Source: Candidatus Portnoyibacteriota bacterium
GTDB lineage: Bacteria; Patescibacteriota; Minisyncoccia; Portnoybacterales; GWB1-42-6
Length of the DNA: 41,552 bases
Reading direction: 5' to 3'
Assembly (NCBI GenBank): GCA_016208745.1
Contig: JACQXN010000010.1
Location: forward strand, 1 to 41,552
In this document: positions 9,764 through 18,893 of the stretch, in pieces
Layout: each line of letters opens with the position of its first letter
Position numbering within the stretch: the stretch's first letter is position 1
Translations under genes and position numbers: made by a program
The notes under the pieces: generated by a model
The model's input: only the letters and a program-made list of their open reading frames with translations
The model's database searches: none
What the model was told of the DNA's origin: nothing

Positions 9764-10810
9764 TTATACAAACCACCTTCCCATTTCTTTCGCGTCGACT
9801 TTTTTCTCTTGCATAATAATCTTTCTTTTTCTAAAAGCCTTGGGCGTAAATTTTATCAAGTCTCCAATAACTTTCAAGGTAAAATGTTCAAACAAAATTA
9901 CATAAACCCAGGCGCCAATTTCTTTAAAAAACAAACGGGGCGAATGTTTTAGAAAAAGACTTGGCAACTCATTTTTTATCTGCATCAGGCGCTGATTTCT
10001 AAAAGACAAATATTTGGCAAAATTACTAATTTTCCTTCTTTCTTTAATAATAGAAATGTAATTTATCGCCGCGCTGTCCCCTGCTCCGCGTGCGTGCCAA
10101 GCTTTAACATCTGGCGCAAAAAAAGTTTTCCAACCATAAAGCCGTAATCTCCATGCTAAATCAACGTCTTCTTTGTATAAAAAAAAGTCCTCGTCAAAAT
10201 ATTCGTATACAGAATTTATGCCCTGAGCGAAGTCGAAGGGTAGCTTTACATCTTCCAGCGCCTCTCTTTTAAAAATCGGCGCTGCCCCATCAACGCCAAA
10301 TATCTCATCCATTATAGCATATTGACCTTTATCTATTTGGCCTTGCCCGTGGCCAATAATTCGCCTATTTTTTAACACTACCAAACCAGTTGTATCTATA
10401 ATTTCTGTTGGTTCAAGCTTTTCATTTAATCGCAGAATTTTTGGCTGAATAGCCGCAATCTTCTCATCTTTTTTCTCTGAAAAGAGCTTGACCGCTTTTT
10501 CCACAAAATCCGGCGCCAAAATCGCGTCCTGATTCAAACATAAAACAAATTCTCCCTTGCTTTGCGAAATTCCCTGATTATGCCCGGCCGCAAAACCGGT
10601 ATTTTTATCATTTTGAATAAAACGAACTGGAAATTTAGGATTTGCCCGCGAAATAATTTCCTGAATTATAACAACTGTATTATCTTGCGAGCGGTTATCA
10701 ATTATTAAAAATTCAATCTTTAAATAACTTTGCCCAAAAACTGAAGCTAGGCATTTTTCAATAAATCTTGAGCCGTTGTAAGTTAATAAATTTATGGAAA
10801 CGAGAGACAT
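9764..10810 (-). CDS. Glycosyltransferase family 2
   Basis: VSINLLTYNGSRFIEKCLASV, FVLCLNQDAIL, DEDFFLYKEDVDLAWRLRLYG. Confidence 0.92.
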   Translation of the reverse strand: MSLVSINLLTYNGSRFIEKCLASVFGQSYLKIEFLIIDNRSQDNTVVIIQEIISRANPKFPVRFIQNDKNTGFAAGHNQGISQSKGEFVLCLNQDAILAPDFVEKAVKLFSEKKDEKIAAIQPKILRLNEKLEPTEIIDTTGLVVLKNRRIIGHGQGQIDKGQYAIMDEIFGVDGAAPIFKREALEDVKLPFDFAQGINSVYEYFDEDFFLYKEDVDLAWRLRLYGWKTFFAPDVKAWHARGAGDSAAINYISIIKERRKISNFAKYLSFRNQRLMQIKNELPSLFLKHSPRLFFKEIGAWVYVILFEHFTLKVIGDLIKFTPKAFRKRKIIMQEKKVDAKEMGRWFV

Positions 10811-10854
10811 CTATTTTTTATAATTTCTCTATCTTTTACGACATCCTTATATTC

Positions 10855-11433
10855 TCAAGTTTGTTGGGATAATGTTCTCCCCGATAAAATTTTCGAAAGT
10901 CCTAATTTTCCTGTCCATTTCCGCAAATATTTCATATCTAATCTTTTACCTGAAATTTTTAGAATTGATTCTATATCTTCCAGCTGACGGGACATCGGTG
11001 ACATCCTATACCAAATAGCTTTAATTAATATCAAGTCTTCGGGGCTGGTAAAATAAATTTTTTCGCCTAAAATATTTTTTGCAACGCGCCGCTTAAATCT
11101 TGACAGATCAAAAAAGTCTTTTTCCTTTAAAAGCCAAAAGTCAACTTTAACACCCGTTTGGCCGTCAATAAAATTAAATTCGCCCCTATCTGCCAAAGCC
11201 TGACGCATTAATTCCTCATCGACATAACCTGACCTTCCCAATTTCATCAGACCTTCTTTGAGCTTTTTAAGATTATTTTCTTCAAGTTCAACAACTATAT
11301 CAATATCAGCTGTAAATCTGGGTCTGCCCCAGACTAAAACCGCAATACCGCCAGTTACCAAATAAGGAATCCTTAACTTTTTAAGAAGTTTGGCGATTTT
11401 CACCAATAGGTGTCGCGGATCTGTTTGTTCCAT
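10855..11433 (-). CDS. Nucleotidyltransferase-fold protein (AbiEii/MNT-like)
   Basis: YLVTGGIAVLVWGRPRFTADIDIVVE (GG...DxD) and EDLILIKAIWYR. Confidence 0.75.
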   Translation of the reverse strand: MEQTDPRHLLVKIAKLLKKLRIPYLVTGGIAVLVWGRPRFTADIDIVVELEENNLKKLKEGLMKLGRSGYVDEELMRQALADRGEFNFIDGQTGVKVDFWLLKEKDFFDLSRFKRRVAKNILGEKIYFTSPEDLILIKAIWYRMSPMSRQLEDIESILKISGKRLDMKYLRKWTGKLGLSKILSGRTLSQQT

Positions 11434-11584
11434 GATTATAATTAATCTTATTGCCGACTAATTCCTTGGCCAGCCGCCATAGTTGCGAACCAACGTCTAT
11501 TTTTCGATCTGCTGACATCGTGCGAAAAATATCGTCCTGAATTTCTTGAGCCGTTCTCCGCTTTTTTATTTGTTTAAATTTCAT
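11381..11584 (-). CDS. Small protein overlapping the nucleotidyltransferase gene
   Basis: 67-aa ORF ending 53 bp inside the NTase gene. Confidence 0.5.
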   Translation of the reverse strand: MKFKQIKKRRTAQEIQDDIFRTMSADRKIDVGSQLWRLAKELVGNKINYNHGTNRSATPIGENRQTS

Positions 11585-11635
11585 AATCTATTTTCTGTGA
11601 TACTTTTGATTTTTATCGCAACCAGGAGGTGCTTT

Positions 11636-12139
11636 CTACCTGTAAACCGCAATAAGCTGCCGGATAATAAATTGATTTTTTGATTTTGGGTATTCTCCGG
11701 AATAGTCAAACCAAACTCTTAAAAAATCTTCTCTTTTTAGTTTCCGCATCTTTCCAATTTCCGGATCCTGCAAAAAGATAAATTTTTCATCGAGGCCAGC
11801 CACAATCGAATAATGCCCGTCAGCGACTTCTGACTCTGCATAGTCTTGCCTGCCTCTTGAAAACCAATCAACTATTACAGGAATATTTTTACTAAAATAA
11901 CCCTTGATATCAGAAAAATTAGCATTATTTTTGACTGCCGCCTTAAGACCGGATTTCTGTAAAACCGCTACAATCGCCTTATCATCAATGCCCATATTTT
12001 TCGAAGCTCCAGATAACTTTGCCAACTCTTTTTCTGATATATCAATTCCGTAATATCCTAAAATCATTTTAAGAACTGCGGGACCACAATATCCTTTGTG
12101 GAGTGCTTCCTGAAATGGTTTTATTTTTAGCAGCTCCAT
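11636..12139 (-). CDS. C39-like cysteine peptidase family protein
   Basis: YCGPAVLKMILGYYGIDISEKELAKLSG...DGHYSIVAGLDEKFIFLQDPEIG gives the Cys/His/Asp pattern. Confidence 0.8.
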   Translation of the reverse strand: MELLKIKPFQEALHKGYCGPAVLKMILGYYGIDISEKELAKLSGASKNMGIDDKAIVAVLQKSGLKAAVKNNANFSDIKGYFSKNIPVIVDWFSRGRQDYAESEVADGHYSIVAGLDEKFIFLQDPEIGKMRKLKREDFLRVWFDYSGEYPKSKNQFIIRQLIAVYR

Positions 12140-12148
12140 ATGTATTTA

Positions 12149-13714
12149 TTAATCTTTTTTCGGCGCCCCTATTTTTATTAACCCCGCGATACTAAACAAA
12201 ACCCCGCATTCGGCCAAAAATAATAAAAGCACTTTGTCATTTAAAAGCACCACATCAAATAAACTATAAGCCATCACCCACAAAAAGTAAAGACCAAAAA
12301 ACAAACCAAAAATTTTAAAATGCGGCTCGCCTGAACGCCGAAAAACGAGCCAAGAAATCCATAAAATATATAAAAACATCAAAATCAAAACTAGCGCCCC
12401 AAAAATCCCTATTTCATTGGCAAAATCAAGATAAAGATTATGCGCTGAAGCGCCTTTTTTAGCGGCCGAAGGGTCTTCATCTAAAACTTTGACATAATTG
12501 CCAAGCCCTACTCCAAGAATCGGATATTTAATCAAAGACTCAATGCTCGCTTGCCAGATTTCCAGACGTCCTTTATTTGAAATTTCAGACAGACGAGAAA
12601 TTGACCTAGCTCGCTCAAAAAAAGAAAAAGTGGTGCTGGCATTGCCGCTATCCTGCCAAGATTGGAATTTATAAAGCACTGGCGGATAAAAAGACGAGGC
12701 CAAAAATAAAATTCCAAAGATTAAAAATGTTATCAGGGATTTTTTAACTAACGCTCTATCAAGACGCTTTACAAAAAGATAAATAGCTACGCCCGCAACC
12801 GGCAAAATAGAAAGCCAAGCCCCGCGCGAACCAGTCAAAATTATAATAGCAAGCGATAAACCAGTCGCTATCCAAAAAAATATTTTTTTACGTTTATTCT
12901 GGTTATAATAAACCGCCAAACTTAAAAAAACTGGCACCGATAAAATTAAAAACATTGCCAAAGAATGAGAATCCGGAAAAACCGAAAAAAGGCGTAACGT
13001 TGGCGGATTAACCGAATAATACGCAAACCAAGTATTGCTATAAGAAAGCAAATCGGATAAATTCTGCCCGTAAAAAACGGAAATTACTTTTTCGGTCCAG
13101 AATTGCCAGAAAGCAAAAAGGGGCACAAATAAGACAACCAAAAATTGAATTAACGCCACGGCAATAACAACTAAGGCCGCAAAAGACATTGCCTGAAAAA
13201 TTTTAATAATCGCCTCTTTGCTTTTAGCTAAATTCCTGATGACTAAAAATAACAAAAACGCGTTGATTAGAAAAAGAAGCTTTTTTATACCAAGGACTTG
13301 ATAGTCGGCAATAAAAATTGAAAAAAGCGAAATCAGAAGGAATAGCGGAGCTAGGTATTTTTCTAAAATATTGTGTTTTAGGTTTTCTTTAAGACGGAAT
13401 TTCCCTTGTGAGTCTTTAATTAAATTGATTGAGATTCCTTGTTTGAAAAACAAACACAGAAACAATGCCGCGATCAAAATCCGCCAACCAGCCATAGAGT
13501 CAAAAGTTTCAGTAAAAGGCAAGGCGACAAAAAGCGGAATTGACATTATCGTCAAATACAAGGAATCGCTAACCGGCGAAAAAATCATATAAAAAACAAC
13601 TAGGCCGGTCAAAAACAAAACCGCTTCGCGGGGAATTATGCCCAAAGAAGCTAAGATAACAACCAACGCCTCAATGGCAAAAATGATGTTGAGAGAAGTG
13701 AAATATTTCTTCAT
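12149..13714 (-). CDS. O-antigen ligase/polymerase family membrane protein
   Basis: Multiple TM helices, ILTGSRGAWLSI, GVGLGNYV...AHNLYLDFANEIG. ATG 13714 preferred; the ORF track's extension to 13765 is translated repeat. Confidence 0.85.
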   Translation of the reverse strand: MKKYFTSLNIIFAIEALVVILASLGIIPREAVLFLTGLVVFYMIFSPVSDSLYLTIMSIPLFVALPFTETFDSMAGWRILIAALFLCLFFKQGISINLIKDSQGKFRLKENLKHNILEKYLAPLFLLISLFSIFIADYQVLGIKKLLFLINAFLLFLVIRNLAKSKEAIIKIFQAMSFAALVVIAVALIQFLVVLFVPLFAFWQFWTEKVISVFYGQNLSDLLSYSNTWFAYYSVNPPTLRLFSVFPDSHSLAMFLILSVPVFLSLAVYYNQNKRKKIFFWIATGLSLAIIILTGSRGAWLSILPVAGVAIYLFVKRLDRALVKKSLITFLIFGILFLASSFYPPVLYKFQSWQDSGNASTTFSFFERARSISRLSEISNKGRLEIWQASIESLIKYPILGVGLGNYVKVLDEDPSAAKKGASAHNLYLDFANEIGIFGALVLILMFLYILWISWLVFRRSGEPHFKIFGLFFGLYFLWVMAYSLFDVVLLNDKVLLLFLAECGVLFSIAGLIKIGAPKKD

Positions 13715-13761
13715 AATTTCTAATTCCCAATATCCCTGCCTCGCCGGCAGGCGAGCAATTC

Positions 13762-13850
13762 CCAATTTCCAATAATATCCGCCCGAGGCGGATTGAATTA
13801 TCCGCCAGAAGCGGATCCGCCTTGGGCGGAGAAATTAGAAATTGGAAATT
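13762..13850. repeat. Left copy of ~89-bp inverted repeat flanking the GT4 gene
   Basis: Reverse complement matches 15008-15096 at 87/89 positions by eye. Confidence 0.85.
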
Positions 13851-14994
13851 AAGCGCGTGATAGCGCGTCCAGCGTTATTTCCGCGCATCTTTCCCACGAA
13901 AACTTTTTTACCTGCTCTTTTCCTTTTTCGATCAACCGCGACCGCAAATTATCGTCTTCTGTAATATTTTTCATTGCCTGATAAATTTCTTGGACATCTT
14001 TATTATTCTCTATTAATATCGCCGCCTCGCCTGCGACCTCCTTTAAAGAAGTGCCATTAGTTGTTATAACCGGCGCGCTATTGGATATTGCCTCAAGCGG
14101 CGGCAAACCAAATCCCTCATAGTCTGAAATCCAAATAAAAAAAGCGGCTGCGCTACATAATAATTTTAAATCATTATCGGGAATAAAATCAACTCTTAAA
14201 ATTGCCTCTCGATTAAGGTTTTTATTAACCTTTTTAACTAATTTATCCACACTTTTACCATTGGTATAATCTTTGCCACCGATTAATAATTGGTAATCCC
14301 GTTTCTTAAAGGCAATCTTTTCAAAAGCTCCAATTGCTTCTTTTAAGTGCCGTCTTAAAAAAATAGAGCCAAAATAAAAGGCTAGCTTATCTTTGATGCC
14401 GTATTTTTCTTTAATTTTAGCAATATCCTCCCCGCTTTTTTCTGAAATTTTGTAAATTAACACTGGATCAACCCCTTCTCCTGTTACAATAATTTTTTCT
14501 GGCGCCACGCCATAATATTTAATGACTTCGCTTTTACTGAACTCAAGCGGGACAAAAATTATTTCTGCTTTTTGGGCGGTCTTTTTTGAAACCCATTTTA
14601 ACAAAATCCTATCAGCCGGGCTCGGCCAATTAAACCATTCTGGATGCGCCTCATAGCTAATATCATGCAATGTTACGGCAATTTTTCCCTTATAAAACAG
14701 CGGCCCGATATAATCGGGACAAAACAAGATATCAATTTTATCCTTTTTTGCAGCACGACACAAATCCCAATGAATGAATTTTGCGGTGCTTAAAACATTC
14801 AAAAGCTTAAACTCAAATAATTCCGATTGCGGCAAATCTCGCGGAATTTCATCTTTAAAATAAAGTATAAATTTAATATTTGATATTCTATTTCCAATAT
14901 CAAATTCACTCCATTGCTGGAGCAAATTTATCAAATACCGGCCAACGCCGGTTCGCTTGCCTTCCAAATTGTGCGCGTCAATTCCGATTAACAA
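13849..14994 (-). CDS. Glycosyltransferase family 4 (GT-B)
   Basis: MLIGIDAHNLEGKRTGVGRYLINLL, ISDYEGFGLPPLEAISNSAPVITTNGTSLKEVAGEAAILIE. Start codon TTG. Confidence 0.92.
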   Translation of the reverse strand: MLIGIDAHNLEGKRTGVGRYLINLLQQWSEFDIGNRISNIKFILYFKDEIPRDLPQSELFEFKLLNVLSTAKFIHWDLCRAAKKDKIDILFCPDYIGPLFYKGKIAVTLHDISYEAHPEWFNWPSPADRILLKWVSKKTAQKAEIIFVPLEFSKSEVIKYYGVAPEKIIVTGEGVDPVLIYKISEKSGEDIAKIKEKYGIKDKLAFYFGSIFLRRHLKEAIGAFEKIAFKKRDYQLLIGGKDYTNGKSVDKLVKKVNKNLNREAILRVDFIPDNDLKLLCSAAAFFIWISDYEGFGLPPLEAISNSAPVITTNGTSLKEVAGEAAILIENNKDVQEIYQAMKNITEDDNLRSRLIEKGKEQVKKFSWERCAEITLDALSRA

Positions 14995-15028
14995 ATTTCT
15001 AATTTCTAATTTCTAATTTCTAATTTCT
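14994..15028. repeat. Tandem heptanucleotide repeat (AATTTCT)x5
   Basis: Five exact copies directly at the start codon of the GT4 gene. Confidence 0.9.
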
Positions 15029-15096
15029 CCGCCCAAGGCGGATCCGCTTCTGGCGGATAATCCAATCCGCCTCGGGCGGATATTATTGGAAATTGG
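15008..15096. repeat. Right copy of ~89-bp inverted repeat flanking the GT4 gene
   Basis: See the left copy at 13762-13850. Confidence 0.85.
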
Positions 15097-15117
15097 TAAT
15101 TGGAAATTGGTAATTTT

Positions 15118-16056
15118 TTAGTAGTATCCTTCTAATTTTCCAGCTTTCCCCTTCCAAAAATCCACAACCCCCTTCATCACTGGCTTCGCCCATTCTCTTT
15201 TATATCCAATGACTAGCTTAATTATCTGCTTTAAAAAAATCCAAGAACTAATAATATGTGCCAGGATTTTTGAGCGAAATCGCGAACAAAGCATCAAGCC
15301 ATTCCGGGAATGATAATAGATATAAGGATAAGAAAACTCGCCTGTGCTTTTTGATTGTTTATGATAAATTTTGGCTTGCGATGCTAAAACACATTTATAT
15401 CCAGCTCTTTGCGCCCGCAAACACCAATCTGTGTCTTCGTAATATAAAAAGTAATCTTCGCTCATCAATCCGATTTTTTCAACAACTTCTTTTTTAATCA
15501 ATAAACAGCAACCGGTGATATAATCTACCCCGTATATGTCGTGCCGGACTTGATCCGGCATCCAGGTCTGGATTCCCGCTTTCGCGGGAATGACAGAAAT
15601 AGATTTTTTTTCGAAATTAATATGCTCCCCTCTTGTCCTTGACCAATTCACTTTCCCGCCGGCAAAATATATTTTCTCTGGTTCGTCGTACGAAAAAATT
15701 ATCGGGCCGACAATACCGATTTTATTGTCGTTATTTGCAATTTTGACTAATTTTGTTAAAAAATCCGACTCAACTTTTGTGTCGTTATTTAAAAGTAAAA
15801 TAAAATCTGCTCCATTTTTAAGAGCATATTTTATCCCAACATTATTTCCGCCAGCAAAACCTAGATTTTTTCTATTTTCAATTAAATAAATATCGCCAAA
15901 TTTTTCTTTCAAAACCGCCACCGAATTATCCATTGAACCGTTGTCTACAAGAATAATCTCGTAATTTTGATAATCGATTTTTTTAAGCGATTCTATGCAT
16001 TCTATCGTGTCAGAAAGACCATTCCAGTTTAAAACAATTATAATGATTTTAGGCAT
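15118..16056 (-). CDS. Glycosyltransferase family 2
   Basis: PKIIIIVLNWNGLSDTIECIESL, FILLLNNDTKV, YFLYYEDTDWCLRAQRAG. Confidence 0.93.
   Translation of the reverse strand: MPKIIIIVLNWNGLSDTIECIESLKKIDYQNYEIILVDNGSMDNSVAVLKEKFGDIYLIENRKNLGFAGGNNVGIKYALKNGADFILLLNNDTKVESDFLTKLVKIANNDNKIGIVGPIIFSYDEPEKIYFAGGKVNWSRTRGEHINFEKKSISVIPAKAGIQTWMPDQVRHDIYGVDYITGCCLLIKKEVVEKIGLMSEDYFLYYEDTDWCLRAQRAGYKCVLASQAKIYHKQSKSTGEFSYPYIYYHSRNGLMLCSRFRSKILAHIISSWIFLKQIIKLVIGYKREWAKPVMKGVVDFWKGKAGKLEGYY
15538..15594. repeat. In-frame palindromic repeat inside the GT2 gene (encodes VIPAKAGIQTWMPDQVRHD)
   Basis: gtcgtgccggacttgatccggca...attcccgctttcgcgggaatgac: two hairpins, GTCRT...ATGAC ends. Confidence 0.85.
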
Positions 16057-16115
16057 AAATTATAGCACGGGTAGCTTGAGGATCTGAATTTAATTTATGT
16101 TCTTGCATCTGAAAA

Positions 16116-18884
16116 TTAATATATCTTCTGTATACTCGTCCCCTTATAATAATGCGTTAAAATCTCTCTGTAGGTTTTTCCCAAAGCTGCCATTTGCCGC
16201 GTACCGGCGCCAGATAACCCAACGCAATGATTGCCCGCGCCGCAGGCATCATAACTATATGTCGTGCCTTCTGGGTCTTTAACGCCCCCGCTTAAATATT
16301 CATACCCTGCCTGGCAATATTTTCCGCCCCAGACCGAACAGGCGCTTCGGGAACCGCTTGTTATTAATTCATCTGCGCCCGAACTATAAGCTGTCACAAT
16401 CGGCTCATTATTGTAAACCACCATTTCGCCAAAAGTGCTTTGCGCCGCAGTTACAATATCAGAAGCGAAAGCTTCCCGCCCATAACCCTTATAAAGCTGG
16501 TCAGCGGTCGTATTGGTAATGTGATAAACTTCGTCGCTCCCGTATTTTCCGCCAATTTTTTGATAATGATAGGCGTAGGTTCTTGCCGCCACGCTCATTG
16601 TTTTTAAATATTCCATGTGCAAGCCCTGATTTGTTTCCGCTACGCCTTTTAGATAATCTTCCAACGGCAATTCATTAACCAAAAGTAGCTTGCCCGATTT
16701 AGCTGAATAAACAAGCTCCAGATTCCCGCGGAATTTATTGTAATTTAAACCGGTTTTCCAAGATGCCAAATCCTGATAAGAAACCGCTTCTAAAAATGCG
16801 CCGGCTTTTGGCACTAATTTTACAAAAACTCCTGATGGGTTTGATGTATTGACAGAATATGTTTCTGCGCTATTTTTACTGGCAATTAAATTCCCGCTCT
16901 TATTATAAACGTCATAAGGCCCGCTGGCAGTAAAAGTAACTTCTGTCTGAGCTGTCGAAACTTCCCATATTTTTACGCGAATATCTGGCTGGCTAGAACT
17001 TATCGGTGGCTGGCTTGGCGTGCTCTGCGGCACGGGAAAAGAAGCAGAAATATAAGGGAAAAGTCTGACAAAATCCTGCGCGCTTATTTTTAAAATCTTA
17101 GACCAAGATAGCTTTAATTGATTAAATGTCGTCGCATCGGGAATAAGCTTTGCTAATCCTCCTTCTATGCGATAAACATTAAAGTCTCCGACTTTTTGCA
17201 CTAAAGTGCCGTCTGGGTATAAAGCATCGCCAGTCAAAACATAGCGGCTAAGTTCTCCTGCAGGAATAGTCAAAATATTTTTCCATTGATATCCTAGATT
17301 TAAAAATTGCTCCGCTGATATAAAAGAGCGTTTCTGGCCTGAAGAAACCAGATAAACCGTCGGATCGCTCTCGGATTTGATTAATGTACCGTCTTTATAT
17401 GCCATAAACGCGCCAACGGGATAAACTAACACTTCCTCGTCTATAGCCGTGATAATTTTGCCCCATTGATAACCAAGCGCAACGAAAGTTTGTCCTGATA
17501 AAAATTCTCTTTTCTGGCCATTGTCAATCAGATAAACAGTCGAGCCAGAGCCTTTAAGCAAGGTGCCTGAAGGATAGCTCATATTGGCGCCAGCTAAAAT
17601 TGTCGCCATATATTCGGCTGGCTTGGCTTTAACTTTTGACCACTGATAGCCGAGTATTCCAAAAAGCCCGCCTGAAGTTACCCAGCGCTTTTTGCCGTTT
17701 TCAACATAAAAAACTTTCCCTTGCGGGTCTTTCAACAATTCTTTATCCGGGCCATAAATAATATTTGGTCCTTCTGGATATAAATTTAATTCCCCTGTCG
17801 TAATCTTTTTAACATTAACCCAGTCAAAGCCTAATTTTGTAAATTGACTGGCGGTTATAGCTAAATTCCTTTTTTTGCCCTCGTCTATTAAATAAATTGA
17901 AGGGGCGCTGGCCACCTGCACTAAACTGCCGCTTGGGTATTTTAAAAATCTGTCTGCTGAAAAAAGATCTAGTTGCGCCTGAGAAACCGAAATAATTTTT
18001 TGATAACTGGCGCCCGAAGCCGCAAAATCGCTGATTGTTTCAAAGACTTTCCTTTCGCCATTGGCAATTTGATAAATCCGGGAGCTGGATGGCGACTGAT
18101 AAACAATTCCCTGATATTTTTGCTTGTATTGATCGGCTAATGTTCTTATTTTTGGCAAACTTATCACTCCTGGATCTGGCTTGGCAGAGTCAAGGTCGCT
18201 ATGGCCAGATATAACCGGACCGCTATAAACAGATGAGAATGTCTTGGAATCAGAATTCCAGATTGAAAAATTTCTATTTGTTTCTGCGGGATTTAAATTA
18301 TTCGCCGCTGCCAGCCAGCCAATTAAACGGCCGGCTGACTCATACATCACTTGCGTTATGTCAGAAGCGTCATAAGTTCCCAAAAAAGCAATGCCGATGC
18401 TTCCGTAATTATAATTGTTGTGATTTTTTGAATTATAGGCGTGAGCGCCGCGCGAACCATTGCCGCCCCATCGGCCTTCATAAATCTTTCCATCTTGAGC
18501 GATTAAATAATTGTAGCCAATATCGCCCCAGCCATTAGTAACGGCGTGAAAACGATAGATGCTTTGAATTCTCGCAACAATTGAGATATCATCATCTGTT
18601 GGCGTGGCGGTATAGTGCATAACGATTCTTTCAATCGGCTGCCAGTCCGAGGGATATTCTTGGTTTTGCGGCGGCCACGTCATCATAGTATGTAAATCCG
18701 AAGAATTATCCCAAACAGACCGCGGCTGAATAACCGGAATTTCGGAGTCCAAGTAGACTAAAGAACTTGTCTCCTGAGCGTTAACCGCGTTGGGCTCTCC
18801 GATGACGAAAGGAAAAGTAAAAATAGCTCCATTGATTGAAATTATGAAAAGAAATAAAAATATTTTTTTGACCAATATTTTCAT
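16116..18884 (-). CDS. N-acetylmuramoyl-L-alanine amidase (PGRP/Amidase_2) - internal repeats - SpoIID/LytB fusion protein, secreted
   Basis: ERIVMHYTATPTDDD...GWGDIGYNYLIAQDGKIYEGRWG...SGHSDLD; about six YxIxxGxKRxF...LGYxWxKI repeats; ELPLEDYLKGVAETN...MSVAARTYAYHY...AYSSGADELITSGSRS...GLSGAGTRQMAALGKTYREIL. Confidence 0.9.
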   Translation of the reverse strand: MKILVKKIFLFLFIISINGAIFTFPFVIGEPNAVNAQETSSLVYLDSEIPVIQPRSVWDNSSDLHTMMTWPPQNQEYPSDWQPIERIVMHYTATPTDDDISIVARIQSIYRFHAVTNGWGDIGYNYLIAQDGKIYEGRWGGNGSRGAHAYNSKNHNNYNYGSIGIAFLGTYDASDITQVMYESAGRLIGWLAAANNLNPAETNRNFSIWNSDSKTFSSVYSGPVISGHSDLDSAKPDPGVISLPKIRTLADQYKQKYQGIVYQSPSSSRIYQIANGERKVFETISDFAASGASYQKIISVSQAQLDLFSADRFLKYPSGSLVQVASAPSIYLIDEGKKRNLAITASQFTKLGFDWVNVKKITTGELNLYPEGPNIIYGPDKELLKDPQGKVFYVENGKKRWVTSGGLFGILGYQWSKVKAKPAEYMATILAGANMSYPSGTLLKGSGSTVYLIDNGQKREFLSGQTFVALGYQWGKIITAIDEEVLVYPVGAFMAYKDGTLIKSESDPTVYLVSSGQKRSFISAEQFLNLGYQWKNILTIPAGELSRYVLTGDALYPDGTLVQKVGDFNVYRIEGGLAKLIPDATTFNQLKLSWSKILKISAQDFVRLFPYISASFPVPQSTPSQPPISSSQPDIRVKIWEVSTAQTEVTFTASGPYDVYNKSGNLIASKNSAETYSVNTSNPSGVFVKLVPKAGAFLEAVSYQDLASWKTGLNYNKFRGNLELVYSAKSGKLLLVNELPLEDYLKGVAETNQGLHMEYLKTMSVAARTYAYHYQKIGGKYGSDEVYHITNTTADQLYKGYGREAFASDIVTAAQSTFGEMVVYNNEPIVTAYSSGADELITSGSRSACSVWGGKYCQAGYEYLSGGVKDPEGTTYSYDACGAGNHCVGLSGAGTRQMAALGKTYREILTHYYKGTSIQKIY

Positions 18885-18893
18885 AGTTTAAAT

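Noticed and set aside
13762-15096. Insertion sequence carrying the GT4 gene
   Set aside because: No transposase inside; only a glycosyltransferase lies between the inverted repeats. Kept instead as a cassette/inversion hypothesis.
14994-15118. CRISPR array
   Set aside because: Repeats are 7-bp units or palindromes without regular spacers; no cas genes in the window.
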